Below are positions 55,158-64,000 of a DNA stretch of 64,000 nt, one piece after another. The number at the start of each line of letters is the position of its first letter. The stretch's first letter is position 1. Position numbers and translations under genes: made by a program. The notes beneath the pieces were generated by a model, which ran no database searches, was not told the DNA's origin, and saw only the letters and a list, made by a program, of their open reading frames with translations. The DNA lies in NCBI RefSeq assembly GCF_016509475.1, contig NC_057355.1, forward strand, positions 124,413,634 to 124,477,633, in the 5' to 3' direction. The DNA comes from Prionailurus bengalensis (lineage: Eukaryota; Chordata; Mammalia; Carnivora; Felidae).

Positions 55158-55380
55158 AATTTTTTTAATGTTTATTTATTTTTGAGTGAGAGGAAGAGAG
55201 AGTGAGGGAGCAGGTGGGGGAGGTGCAGTGAGAGGAGACACAGAACTCGAAGCAGGCTCCAGGCTCCAAGCTGTCAGCCTAGAGCCTGATGCAGGGCTTG
55301 AACTCATGGACTCATGGACCATGAGATCATGACCTGAGCCGAAATCAGCTGCCCAACTGACTGAACCACCAAGGTACCCC
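55158..55380 (-). mobile_element. Feline-type SINE, antisense
   Basis: TTTTAATGTTTATTTATTTTTG tail, AAGCTGTCAGCCTAGAGCC middle, an 11-base local duplication (CATGGACTCATGGAC) and a GGTACCCC head. TTGAATAAACATTTAA and TTGAATAAACTTTTTA flank it. Confidence 0.94.
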
Positions 55381-55384
55381 ATTT

Positions 55385-56985
55385 TGAATAAACTTTTTAA
55401 CTATACTGTATTTCTTTTTGTTTTTCTTTCCTTTTTTTTTGTTTTTTTGGTTTTTTTTGGCTTAAGAGGTCACCTAAGATAGTATATTTTCTCATTGCCA
55501 TTAAGGATAGTTTGTAAAATTTCTGCACCTTTAAAATAGTTTAATGAGAATAAAATTTAACAAGCAGTGATGCTTCTCCAGGTTGAAAAGTCCATTCTGT
55601 GTTGGTGCTTAGCTTAGTCATTCCCCATTTGTTTGATTTAAAGTGAGGTTGAAAGGGCAGACAGCCAACTCTGGCTAGATGCGTTTATCCAATCACCACA
55701 CTCCTTGAGGTTTCTGATAATTATCAATAAGTTAGGTGGTAGATAGATAGCAGTGTCACAAGAGAAGGGAAGTGCTGAAGGCAGGCTAGGGGTGACTTCT
55801 TAAGCTTGTCAGTAGGAGGGAGGAGTAAAGACAGATCCATCCTCTTGTCAGGAGCAGAAAGTATGTTGGAGAAAACTAACTCCCAGGAAGAGGATGTGTC
55901 AGGAAGATGGATTACCCCAGGAAGTCAGGACGGCTCTCCCAGTGGGCAGCAGCCTGCTTGGATATAATTTGCCAGCTGTCCATCTTGTCCTAGTGTGTCT
56001 CTGTATTTTCCCTCCTTTGTGCTGCCAGCGACAAGCCTGTGGTGATCTAATGCAGCCAAAGGGCCTTCAGAATAGCTAAAGACCTGGACAGAGGGGAACA
56101 TGTATGCAATGAGTGAATATTTAGCTTTCAAGGTCTTCCTATCTGCACTCCCAGAAACTTTCAGAGAGGTGTACCCTGTGGGGAAAACTCTTTAAATGAG
56201 CACCTTATTAGAGAATGATCCTGTTAGGTGAATAAAAGCCTGATTACGTACCCAGAGGTGAGCTGTAATGAGGCTCAGAGTAACTAAATGAAGCAATCTG
56301 CTGCACTTTGTATCTGGACTTGAGCCTGAGCATTTCAAACTGGCATCTGGAAAAGGAAAAAGGCTCTGGGGAAAACCACACAATAGACTAGAAATATTTC
56401 ATTTTTTTTTCCAAAGGGAATTTAGGACAGATTTCTTGGGTAACAATTCTGAAGAAAGAAGCCTGGCATAAGAGAGAAGCTTGGTGTGGGCATTGCTGTC
56501 TTGCATAAGCAAGCCACAGACATACCTACCTTTTTTGGAGGCTGAGCGAACCCAATGGACCCTGCCTGTCTTTTTAAAGCTATAGGGTGTTCTGGCCAAG
56601 GATTCTATCACAGCATCTCCACTCCATTGACTGAAGATTGGTGAGGAAGTTTGAAGCAATGGTCACTATATTCCTATAGGTGTAAATGAGACATGAATCT
56701 GTCTTCTACCAGTGTGAATTAGCTGCATAAAGCAATGGCTACAGGTTGAAACTAAATCTTGGTTATTGCTCTCTGGTCTTGTTTATATTTCAGATCCTCT
56801 GTGGAAGCAGCAGCAGCCCCAAAGCCATTCCATTGAAATGGCCTCTGTGATCTTTGAGAAGGGATTTCGTATTTGGTGAATTATTACCCTAATTAATTTA
56901 GTTCATGAGATAAGTGTCTTTGTGATTCATTCCTCTGCTGCCTACTTTCTCCCTGAGAGATGAAGGCAAGGTACTGAAGTCTGGA
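55385..56985. other. Single-copy sequence, nothing recognised
   Basis: Apart from a T/G-rich simple run at 55416-55462, about 1.5 kb of mixed single-copy sequence without gene or repeat that I can name. Confidence 0.4.
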
Positions 56986-56989
56986 GTAT

Positions 56990-57160
56990 ACTCAGCTGTG
57001 AACCAGAAGATTGGGTTCTCAGAGTAATGTGACCTCCTGCTCTTGTTCAATATTTTGGGGTCTCATTTTACTCCTCTATAAAACCGGGAGACCAATAGTT
57101 GCCCTGCACTTTATCCCTTCCTTAGCATACAACAAATATTAAGAGTGCTTGATGAACTAC
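56990..57160 (+). repeat. MIR fragment
   Basis: CTGTGAACCAGAAGATTGGG, TGGGGTCTCATTTTACTCC, TATAAAACCGGGAGACCAATAG follow MIR's central part. Confidence 0.55.
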
Positions 57161-57164
57161 CATG

Positions 57165-58200
57165 AGTCATTGTATGGTAAGCTATGTTTATTCAAGCCAT
57201 CTTATTTTTATTTTAAAATATTCTTGAATATCTTATGATTCCTGATTAATCATACCCAAGACCTTTCTTGTTCCTTAGTCCCCCTTCTTTTATAGGAGGG
57301 TGTTCAAAAGAAAGAGCACACAATTTGATTCCTGGATCATGCTGTCATGCTCTCTTGAGACTCTGTGACTTTGCTTTCCCCTTCATTATTTCCCTGGGAA
57401 AAACTGGGAGCTAGGTAAACATTTACCCTGAGGCTAAAGAGAGCTCTTTAAAATGACTTCAGGGGTATGAATAGACACCAGTTGCCATTTATCCCCTTAA
57501 TATGTTTCGAAAATGTACAAGATTGAGATAGCATTTGTTCGTCATGGGTTTCAGTCAAAGCCAACATGAAAAGTTTGATTGGTGGGAAAAATAGTTAAGC
57601 TGATAATTGAAGAAACCAAATATCCTCCGTATGCCCTACCTCACCATCCATGTAACAGTCCATTTTGGTATAAAACTGTCCCACTGTTTCAAAAAGATAG
57701 TCTGGTGCTCAGCTGTCAGCTAGTTGAAAGATGGCAGTGCTAATTTGTATCTTTTGACACGCTTCCCTCATACTAAAAACTAAGGCTGCCACGAAGCTTT
57801 CAGTGATTAAATAGTCAATGTGTTCTGACTTCTCTGTGAATTTACCAAAGAGAAGAATATTTGCTCAGTTTTGTTACTTACTAGCAGCAGCCAGCCTTCA
57901 TTTGAACAGATAAACACATTTACAGTACAAGTTCGTAGGCTTTTAGTGGATGAAATGGTAGTGCTTTAATCAGGACAACTAAAATTACTGTTCCATTGAA
58001 AAGAAAGTGCTGAACTGGTTGTGGTAGGGTGGAGGCTGAGGGGTGGTAGGAGAGGGAAGTTGAAATTTCAGTAGCCACATGAAGAAGAGAACAACAAATA
58101 TTTAGCATTAAAAAAAAAACAGCTACTTCCATACTGGTCACAGAGAACATGAACACCTAGGGAAGTGAGTAGAAAGGGAAGATGCATTGAAAGTATTTTA
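57165..58200. other. Single-copy sequence, nothing recognised
   Basis: No repeat or gene recognised in about 1 kb. Confidence 0.4.
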
Positions 58201-58204
58201 TATC

Positions 58205-58330
58205 CTGTGAGGTGAAAACTAAGGCTGAAAAAGCTTCAGTAAATTGTCTCAGGTCACATGGCATGAGAATGGGGTAGGAGAGCATGGGTTCACTTGACTA
58301 TTAGCTCTGAAGGGTGAACTGGTCAGCTTT
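58205..58330 (-). repeat. MIR fragment, antisense
   Basis: GAGGTGAAAACTAAGGCTG, TAAATTGTCTCAGGTCACATGG and GAGCATGGGTTCAC resemble reversed MIR. Confidence 0.55.
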
Positions 58331-58334
58331 GTGT

Positions 58335-59340
58335 CCTATAGAATCTGGGTTTGCTACCCCTCGCCACTTGTTTTCATCCTCTCCGTTCATCCTCACCTCT
58401 CATCTGGTCTTTCTTTTTTAAAAACACATGAAAATCATCATCAAAACACAAAATGTTGGATGAGTGAGTTGATATTTAGGTTATCTGCTATCTTGAAATT
58501 GTATTAAAGAGAAGACTTTATTCTTAAAAGTCTGAAAATCCGTATCAGTTGCACAGCCCCCCATTGATTTTTTTTTGTCTCTTTTGAATGCTGTGGGAAA
58601 ATGCTTCGTATTTCTTGGCTGTTGAACTTCTCAGCGTTAACTTAGAGTGCATCTCTTCTGCAGTTCTCTTACAGGTTGCTCATTTTCAGTGACACCTGCT
58701 TTCTAGTTGGAGAAATTCTTGAAATCATGGGTACCACATCAGAATTTCTTTCAGTTAGGATGACAAATCCAATAAACTGCATGTGTGTAAAGTACAGATA
58801 AAGGTAATCAGATCTCATGCTTCAGGGAATAAACTGATTACCTATGATGGCCAGGAAGGAATTTTCCCCATTAGCGTCCTGCAGATACACAAGCCTTGCG
58901 CAGGATCCCACTTTCTGCTATCCTAGAGCTTCCTTATAGAATTTCATTATGTACGTGGTATAAAATCTGAACCAATGACATAATGTGCTGTGTAGAATGG
59001 TTGTCATACATGGATAAGTATTTAATATGCAGCAAAATAAATACTGTTAGCATTTGAAACAGAGTTCTATTTAGATAACTGAGATAGTGGTTCATTAAAG
59101 ATAAACTACTTAAAATCTTTTCATGTTTCCTCCGGGGATCTCAAAGTACATTCCCCAAATGAGACCATTAATCCTCATAAATATTCTGTCACATAAATTC
59201 TGTTAAATTTCTCTAGGAAAAAAAAACCAAAACAAAACAGGTCAGTCAGTTTTACTAACCAGTAAGTCTGTATAGCACCAAGTTTGTATAGGACCCTAGC
59301 AATCTTTATTACCTTGAAATCTCATTAGAGATTTGACTTT
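58335..59340. other. Single-copy sequence, nothing recognised
   Basis: No repeat or gene recognised in about 1 kb. Confidence 0.4.
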
Positions 59341-59356
59341 TAAAACCAGCATTCTA

Positions 59357-59567
59357 GGGGGCTCCTGGGCGTCTCAGTTGGTTAAGCGTCTGACATTGGC
59401 TCATGTCATGATCTCACGGTTTGTGGGTTCGAGCCCCACATCAGACTCTGTGCTGACAGCTCAGAGCCTGGAAACTGCTTCATATTCTGTGTCTCCCTCT
59501 CTCTCTCTGTCCCTCCCCCACTCACATTCTGTCTCTCTCTCTCCAAAAATAAATAAACATAAAAAAG
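59357..59567 (+). mobile_element. Feline-type SINE
   Basis: GGGGCTCCTGGGCGTCTCAG head, GTTCGAGCCCCACATC B box, CTGTGCTGACAGCTCAGAGC, CT-rich run, AAATAAATAAACAT tail. ACCAGCATTCTAG and ACCATCATTCTAG flank it. Confidence 0.96.
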
Positions 59568-59609
59568 ACCATCATTCTAGTGGAAAAAAAAATTTTTCAG
59601 CCCTAAGTC

Positions 59610-59770
59610 ATTATCTATGTTTATCCCTCCAACAAACATCCGATGAGAGTCAACAATGTGCAAAGTGCTGGATAGAAAAAGATAGATAGGGCTCAGGGTC
59701 CAAAGGGAGAGAGTTATTGATATAATACTTGATAATATCTGGCTCCTGGGAACACAATTTAGAAAATACT
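59610..59770 (-). repeat. L2-like fragment, antisense, weak
   Basis: CCTCCAACAAACATCCGATG, AATGTGCAAAGTGCTGG and GGGCTCAGGGTCCAAAGG weakly follow reversed L2. Confidence 0.35.
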
Positions 59771-59774
59771 ATAT

Positions 59775-59779
<5 letters not shown>

Positions 59780-59826
<47 letters not shown>
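59780..59826. repeat. (CA)n microsatellite
   Basis: About 23 uninterrupted CA units. Confidence 0.98.
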
Positions 59827-59828
<2 letters not shown>

Positions 59829-59829
59829 A

Positions 59830-60700
59830 ACTAAGATGAGGGGATCCAGCTAAGTGATCAAGTGCTTAATTACATTAGTAAGTTGTCTTATACTTTATTT
59901 ATGCAGAGTTCCTTTTAATATGAGTTTTTCAAGTTCATTAAAATAGCATTTAAGTGATTTAAAAAGATACTCAGTTTTGAAAAGATAATAAACACATTGT
60001 AAAAAAAATTCAGCCTGTACCAGTCCCCACTTCTACCCTATCTTCCTTTCCAGTATTTCTTCTCTTCAGAATTTGATTTATGAAAGCTCAGTTTGTAGTC
60101 AACTTTTCAGGGCATTATTCACACTACAAGAAAGATAACATACCTATATTTGTGTAAAAAGAGGAGGGGGGGAAGCTACTTCTGAGTAACCATTAAAAAC
60201 TATGTGACAGTAAGGATAGGAATAAGAGGAAAATAATTGGATAAAAGGGTTCAGAAACCTTTATTTCCCTTTGTCTTGCTGTGAGATTTGGACCAACAAG
60301 TAACCTCCCTGATCCCTATTGTATAATTAAAATGACTATTACTTCCTACCACCTGAGAGTGAATGATGTGGGGATTAAGCAAGAACATTTTGCACATTTT
60401 CATTTACTGGGCCTCATGAATTATATAGCAAGTCTCAGTTGTAGACAGATTGAGTATATAAATGCTTAGATTAGTTATGTTGCAAATACATCAATCACTA
60501 AGTTATTTATTTATACATCTGACAGTTCTCCATCTATTTGTTCATATTGACATATCATGTAACTAGGCTATGAAGCACTTGAAGGGTGCAAGTTTGCTGT
60601 TTGGGTCTGTGGCCCAAGAAAGAAGGTGAACCTGAAAAAAGACATTGTTAACTCTAACAAATATCAGTAAATGAAAGCCTGTTACATTCCACAGCAAGAA
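59830..60700. other. AT-rich single-copy sequence, nothing recognised
   Basis: No repeat or gene recognised. Confidence 0.4.
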
Positions 60701-60703
60701 CTA

Positions 60704-60711
60704 TATATATG

Positions 60712-60796
<85 letters not shown>

Positions 60797-60807
60797 GTGT
60801 GTGTGTA
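60704..60807. repeat. Compound (TG)n-(TA)n microsatellite
   Basis: TATATATGTGTGTGCG, then about 15 TG, a TATATG bridge, about 17 TA, and a short TG run. On the other strand it forms Tyr/Ile/His/Thr-rich chance frames. Confidence 0.97.
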
Positions 60808-60894
60808 AAATGAAATAAATGGTAGCTATTAGTAATATATCTTATTTTCTTCCTTTCCAAAATTTTGCAATGCAAGTAATCAGTAGGTATGGAA

Positions 60895-60985
60895 TATGGT
60901 AGGAATCTGCATTTTTGAAAAATTACCCCAAGGGCTTCTGATGAAGGTGGTTTCCAGAATGGTTTCCAATCACTGGGTGAAAGGA
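60895..60985 (+). mobile_element. MER5A-like fragment
   Basis: ATCTGCATTTTTGAAAAATTACCCC, AGGGCTTCTGATGAAGGTGG and CAGAATGGTTTCCAATCACTGG resemble the 3' half of MER5A. Confidence 0.55.
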
Positions 60986-60989
60986 TTAC

Positions 60990-61335
60990 TCATGCTGTGT
61001 TTCTAATATTTATGTATAATTGGGAGAATTAGGTGATTTTTTTCAAGTATTCTTTAGCAGCAGTTCCAGAGAAATCATGTTGTAACTAGCATTTCTCTGG
61101 GTTATTTGATTCCTGATTCAAAATCACTGTAAGATATTGGCTTCACCAAGCCTGTATCCAGTCCAGTCCCTCTTGGATGTGTAAGATTGTTCACAATGCA
61201 GCTAACCAAATTAGAGGCAAGTACATTTTGGAAACAGCTATTCATGCTGTGTCAGAGGTCTTGACCCACATTTTCTGAAAATTAAAGCTTTTTAACTTAG
61301 ATTATTTTAATATACCCATTAGAAATTCTATTATT
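60990..61335. other. Single-copy sequence, nothing recognised
   Basis: No repeat or gene recognised. Confidence 0.4.
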
Positions 61336-61340
61336 TTTTA

Positions 61341-61436
61341 ATCTGCCCCCCAAATCTTCTTCTCCCCTTCTCCTCTTTGTTCCTTCCCTCCTCCTTTTCC
61401 TCCTTTCTCCTCTTCTTTTTCATCCTTCTTTTTATA
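61341..61436. repeat. Polypyrimidine tract
   Basis: Nearly 100 bases of C and T with very few purines (CTTCTTCTCCCCTTCTCC-like units). Confidence 0.85.
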
Positions 61437-61489
61437 CATAAAGCTGTTCTTAGCATTTTAGAAACTTCCCTAACTTGATGTATCTATTT

Positions 61490-62115
61490 TAACAATAATT
61501 ATTTTTGAGCACCTCCTATATGCACTGTACAAGACACTACTATAGTAGATAAAAATGTGTGCTAGAATTCACTCAGCAAGTATTTACCAAGAACCATTTT
61601 GTGCCAGCTCACTTTGTGACCTAAGGATTTAGACCCTACCCTCAAGGACCTTGTATTCCAATACCTACATGTAATGACTCTAATAAAAAATTAAAAAGGA
61701 ATCTGTGAGATATAGATCAAATGTTACGGAATTTCATAGGCAAGGAATTTTTCAATCTAAAGTAATCAGAGAAGGCTTCATGGATGAATTCTATTTGATC
61801 TGTTCTTTGAAGAGTATATTCATATAGGTAAAGACACACAAAGACAGTATTTGAAATAATGGGAATAACATGGCAAATACTCATGGGGAGAAGATGTGGG
61901 ATTACCACCAGGAATATAAACTAGTTAATCTGATTCCATGTATACAGTACATAAAAAGGCATACTAAATAATAACAATGAGAACATAGTTTGGGGCCTTG
62001 AATGTTGGTGATAGAAGCTAAGGCTTTTATAGAAGGCAATTGGGAACCATTGGTTATACAGAATGAAATAAAAGAGGAAGAGATAAAAGGTAAGGTGATG
62101 ATTTAGAGGCTATTA
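61490..62115 (-). repeat. L2 LINE, antisense, long fragment
   Basis: AATAATTATTTTTGAGCACCTCC, AAGTATTTACCAAG, GACCCTACCCTCAAGGACC, GAGAAGGCTTCATGGATG, CTGTTCTTTGAAGAG and TTGGGGCCTTGAATGTTGG with ATTGGGAACCATTGG give the reversed L2 3' end and a further stretch upstream. Confidence 0.7.
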
Positions 62116-62204
62116 GGAAAATGAAGAGATAACAAAGGCTAAAAACGGCACTCAGGGTAAGAAGTAAGAAAATTAGAATGCTATCCATCTAGATTGAAAA
62201 TCAC

Positions 62205-62400
62205 CTTTTTTCAGAAAGTCCTCCTCTCTAGAAAAACCCACCCTCCTCCCTCTAATCTTGCCTCAGGTCCACAAGAAATTTCCTTCCATGGTACTTTGTA
62301 AAACCAGGCTCTTGGGAATTTCTCACTTGTTCACCCTGAAACACTCTGATACTTGTTTCCCGTAGGCTTCCTGATAGCCTTCACCTGTTCACCAACCATG
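62205..62400 (+). repeat. L2 fragment
   Basis: CACCTTTTTTCAGAAAGTCC, TTCCATGGTACTTTG and TGATACTTGTTTCCC follow plus-strand L2 in part, in the opposite orientation to the neighbour at 61490. Confidence 0.45.
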
Positions 62401-62430
62401 CACCAAGTAGTTGCTGAAAGTCCTTTTTTT

Positions 62431-62637
62431 AAAAAAAAAGTTTTAATGTTTATTTACTTGTTTTGAGAGAGAGAGAGTAGGGGGAGGGGCAGAGAGAGAG
62501 GAAGAGAGAATCCCAGGCAGGCGCTGCGCAATCAGCACAGAGCCCCATGTGGGGCTCAATCTCGTGAACTATGAGATCATGACTTGAGCCGAAATTAAGA
62601 GTCAGAGGCTTAACTGACTGAGCCACTCAGGCACCCC
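62431..62637 (-). mobile_element. Feline-type SINE, antisense
   Basis: AGTTTTAATGTTTATTTACTTG tail, GCAATCAGCACAGAGCC middle, GCCACTCAGGCACCCC head. TGAAAGTCCTTTTTTT and TGAAAGACCTTTTTT flank it. Confidence 0.94.
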
Positions 62638-62654
62638 TGAAAGACCTTTTTTAA

Positions 62655-63100
62655 ATCCATGTGGTTTTATATTTTTTAAAATCAGTGGTCAAGGCCACAG
62701 GAAGCCTTGACAGTCTCTGGACCCTTAGTGAGAGAAGAATAAACTCAGGGCATACCAGTGAGTGATCCTGGCCTTTCCCTCTGACAACTTTGTGCCATCT
62801 TTGGCTGCCCTTTTTATGTACTTGTCGTTGTGTTTCCCTACATCAGTCTCATAAAACATCCTTTCCTCATGCTTGACATATTGATATCATCCTACCACAG
62901 ATAAAACATAGAGCGATGTAATATGGGCAGGTGATGGAATTATTTGCGATACACAGAAATCCCTGCTGATGTTTAAGACTGGTGTGATATTAAACACATT
63001 ACTTTCCCTGACAGGCATTTTCATTATACCTATGCCATACAGGTGAAGAATATAAAAGTGAAATCTTGTTTCTTCCAACTGGGTTCGTGCAATAAAATTT
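62655..63100. other. Single-copy sequence, nothing recognised
   Basis: No repeat or gene recognised. Confidence 0.4.
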
Positions 63101-63103
63101 AAA

Positions 63104-63104
<1 letters not shown>

Positions 63105-63148
<44 letters not shown>

Positions 63149-63157
63149 CATGTGTGT
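63105..63157. repeat. (TG)n with internal (CG) run
   Basis: About 16 TG units, then GCGCGCGCG, then TGTGCATGTGTG. Alternating purine-pyrimidine throughout. Confidence 0.97.
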
Positions 63158-63399
63158 CCTTCTTTCTATAAATATTTATCTCGGAGAAATGGCACAAATC
63201 CCAGAGAACCTATAGTAAAAACAATTGTCTTTTATCAGACCAGTATTTTTGTGGTTGGTGGTATCACTTGGGAAGATTTGGAGGACCATTCTTACATGGG
63301 TCAAGACAATGGTTGATAATACAAAAGTCTATAGTGATGAAAACAGCAAGAACAACAACAACAAAAAATGACACTTCTTGAGGATTTATTTAAGAAACG

Positions 63400-63600
63400 T
63401 TTTAATATGTTTCGCATTCATGTTTAAAATTAAATCCTCAAAACAACCCGATGCAGTAGATAACTGGTTACTACCTGTTTACCAGATGAGAATAACAAGC
63501 CTCATAAAAGGCATGCAATTTACCCAAGGTGACATCCAGTGATTCAAGCTAAGTCTGTCTGACCACAAAGCTTAGGCTCTTAACTGATCAGAATTCTGTA
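63400..63600 (-). repeat. MIR SINE, antisense
   Basis: AAATCCTCAAAACAACCCGATG, GTTTACCAGATGAGAATAAC, AATTTACCCAAGGTGACATCC and TTAGGCTCTTAACTG follow reversed MIR. Confidence 0.8.
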
Positions 63601-63604
63601 TGCT

Positions 63605-64000
63605 TATGGGAAGATAGGGCCCAGATCCTAGAAGATCCACTGGAGAAATGTGTAAGGCCTATCAGCACGGGTGCTGATTCACTGAGGCGTGTTTCTAAGC
63701 CTAGAAGGGTACCTATCTACTGTCCACCACTTCTGCTAAATGTTCAGAATCTTTTAGATAAACAGTTGCAGCTCTATGAGATGTTTTAATTGTATATATG
63801 TTTAGATTCTATTGCTGGAGTTTATTTACTCTACTTTGGACCTAAACTTGAATAAGGGTTGTTACCTCCAGGTAAGGAACAGTTACAATTTTGACTAACA
63901 TTCTAATGGGATTTCCTTTTAGTTCTGTGTTTTTCCTTGTCCAGTCTTTGGATGAGGTCATTAGGAAGTGTGAGACAGGAAATCTGAGGGTGAAATCCCT
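63605..64000. other. Single-copy sequence, nothing recognised
   Basis: No repeat or gene recognised up to the window end. Confidence 0.4.

Noticed and set aside
58860..58920. CTTGCGCAGGATCC string resembling part of a U6 snRNA antisense
   Set aside because: Only about ten bases agree with U6; the rest does not align, so no snRNA or pseudogene is called.

Overview
This is 64 kb of mammalian nuclear DNA from a cat-family (feliform carnivore) genome. The diagnosis rests on 24 copies of the carnivore tRNA-derived SINE. Most have the feline-type body: a GGGGCGCCTGGGTGGC head, tRNA-like A and B boxes, a CTGTGCTGACAGCTCAGAGC middle, a CT-rich stretch and an AAATAAATAAACGTT tail. Carnivore L1 LINEs are also present. 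I find no protein-coding gene, no exon I can defend and no RNA gene. Long open frames lie in repeats or are short and unlike any family I recognise. The window is best read as intergenic or intronic sequence. Repeat family names come from my memory of consensus sequences and no database was searched.

Layout. 0.3-4.3 kb: an ancient L1 fragment on the plus strand, broken up by three SINEs, then a short L1 3' end on the minus strand and another SINE. 4.3-14 kb: mostly single-copy sequence with scattered SINEs, two MER5A-like DNA transposon remnants, L2 and MIR pieces, and two short motifs of possible regulatory interest (a T-box-like palindrome at 6204 and an RFX X-box-like site at 9793). 14.2-17.4 kb: a three-level nest, in which a non-coding LTR retroelement on the minus strand sits inside a SINE and itself carries a later SINE. 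17.5-33 kb: single-copy DNA with MIR, L2 and SINE copies, a 50-bp tandem duplication carrying an octamer motif, a solo LTR of endogenous-retrovirus type (25.4 kb) and a CTTT microsatellite. 33-43 kb: a short L1 with clear target-site duplications, a MIR pair, L2, old L1 and SINEs. 43.5-48.9 kb: a nearly full-length but decayed L1 on the minus strand, with recognisable 5' UTR, ORF1 and ORF2, whose 3' end is missing; its 5' UTR holds a perfect CTCF core motif. 48.9-64 kb: an old L1 3' end, two MaLR-type LTRs in opposite orientation, more SINE, L2 and MIR copies and several long dinucleotide repeats.

No genes work together here. The content is a stratigraphy of retroposition: MIR and L2 oldest, then old L1, MaLR and MER5A, then carnivore L1 and ERVs, then SINEs, the youngest of which (2730, 29890, 43012) have clean target-site duplications and little divergence. 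I do not see a new biological system. The items most worth a second look are the nested LTR element with mismatched LTRs, the 3'-truncated L1 with an embedded CTCF motif, and several well-formed palindromes in otherwise non-repetitive DNA.
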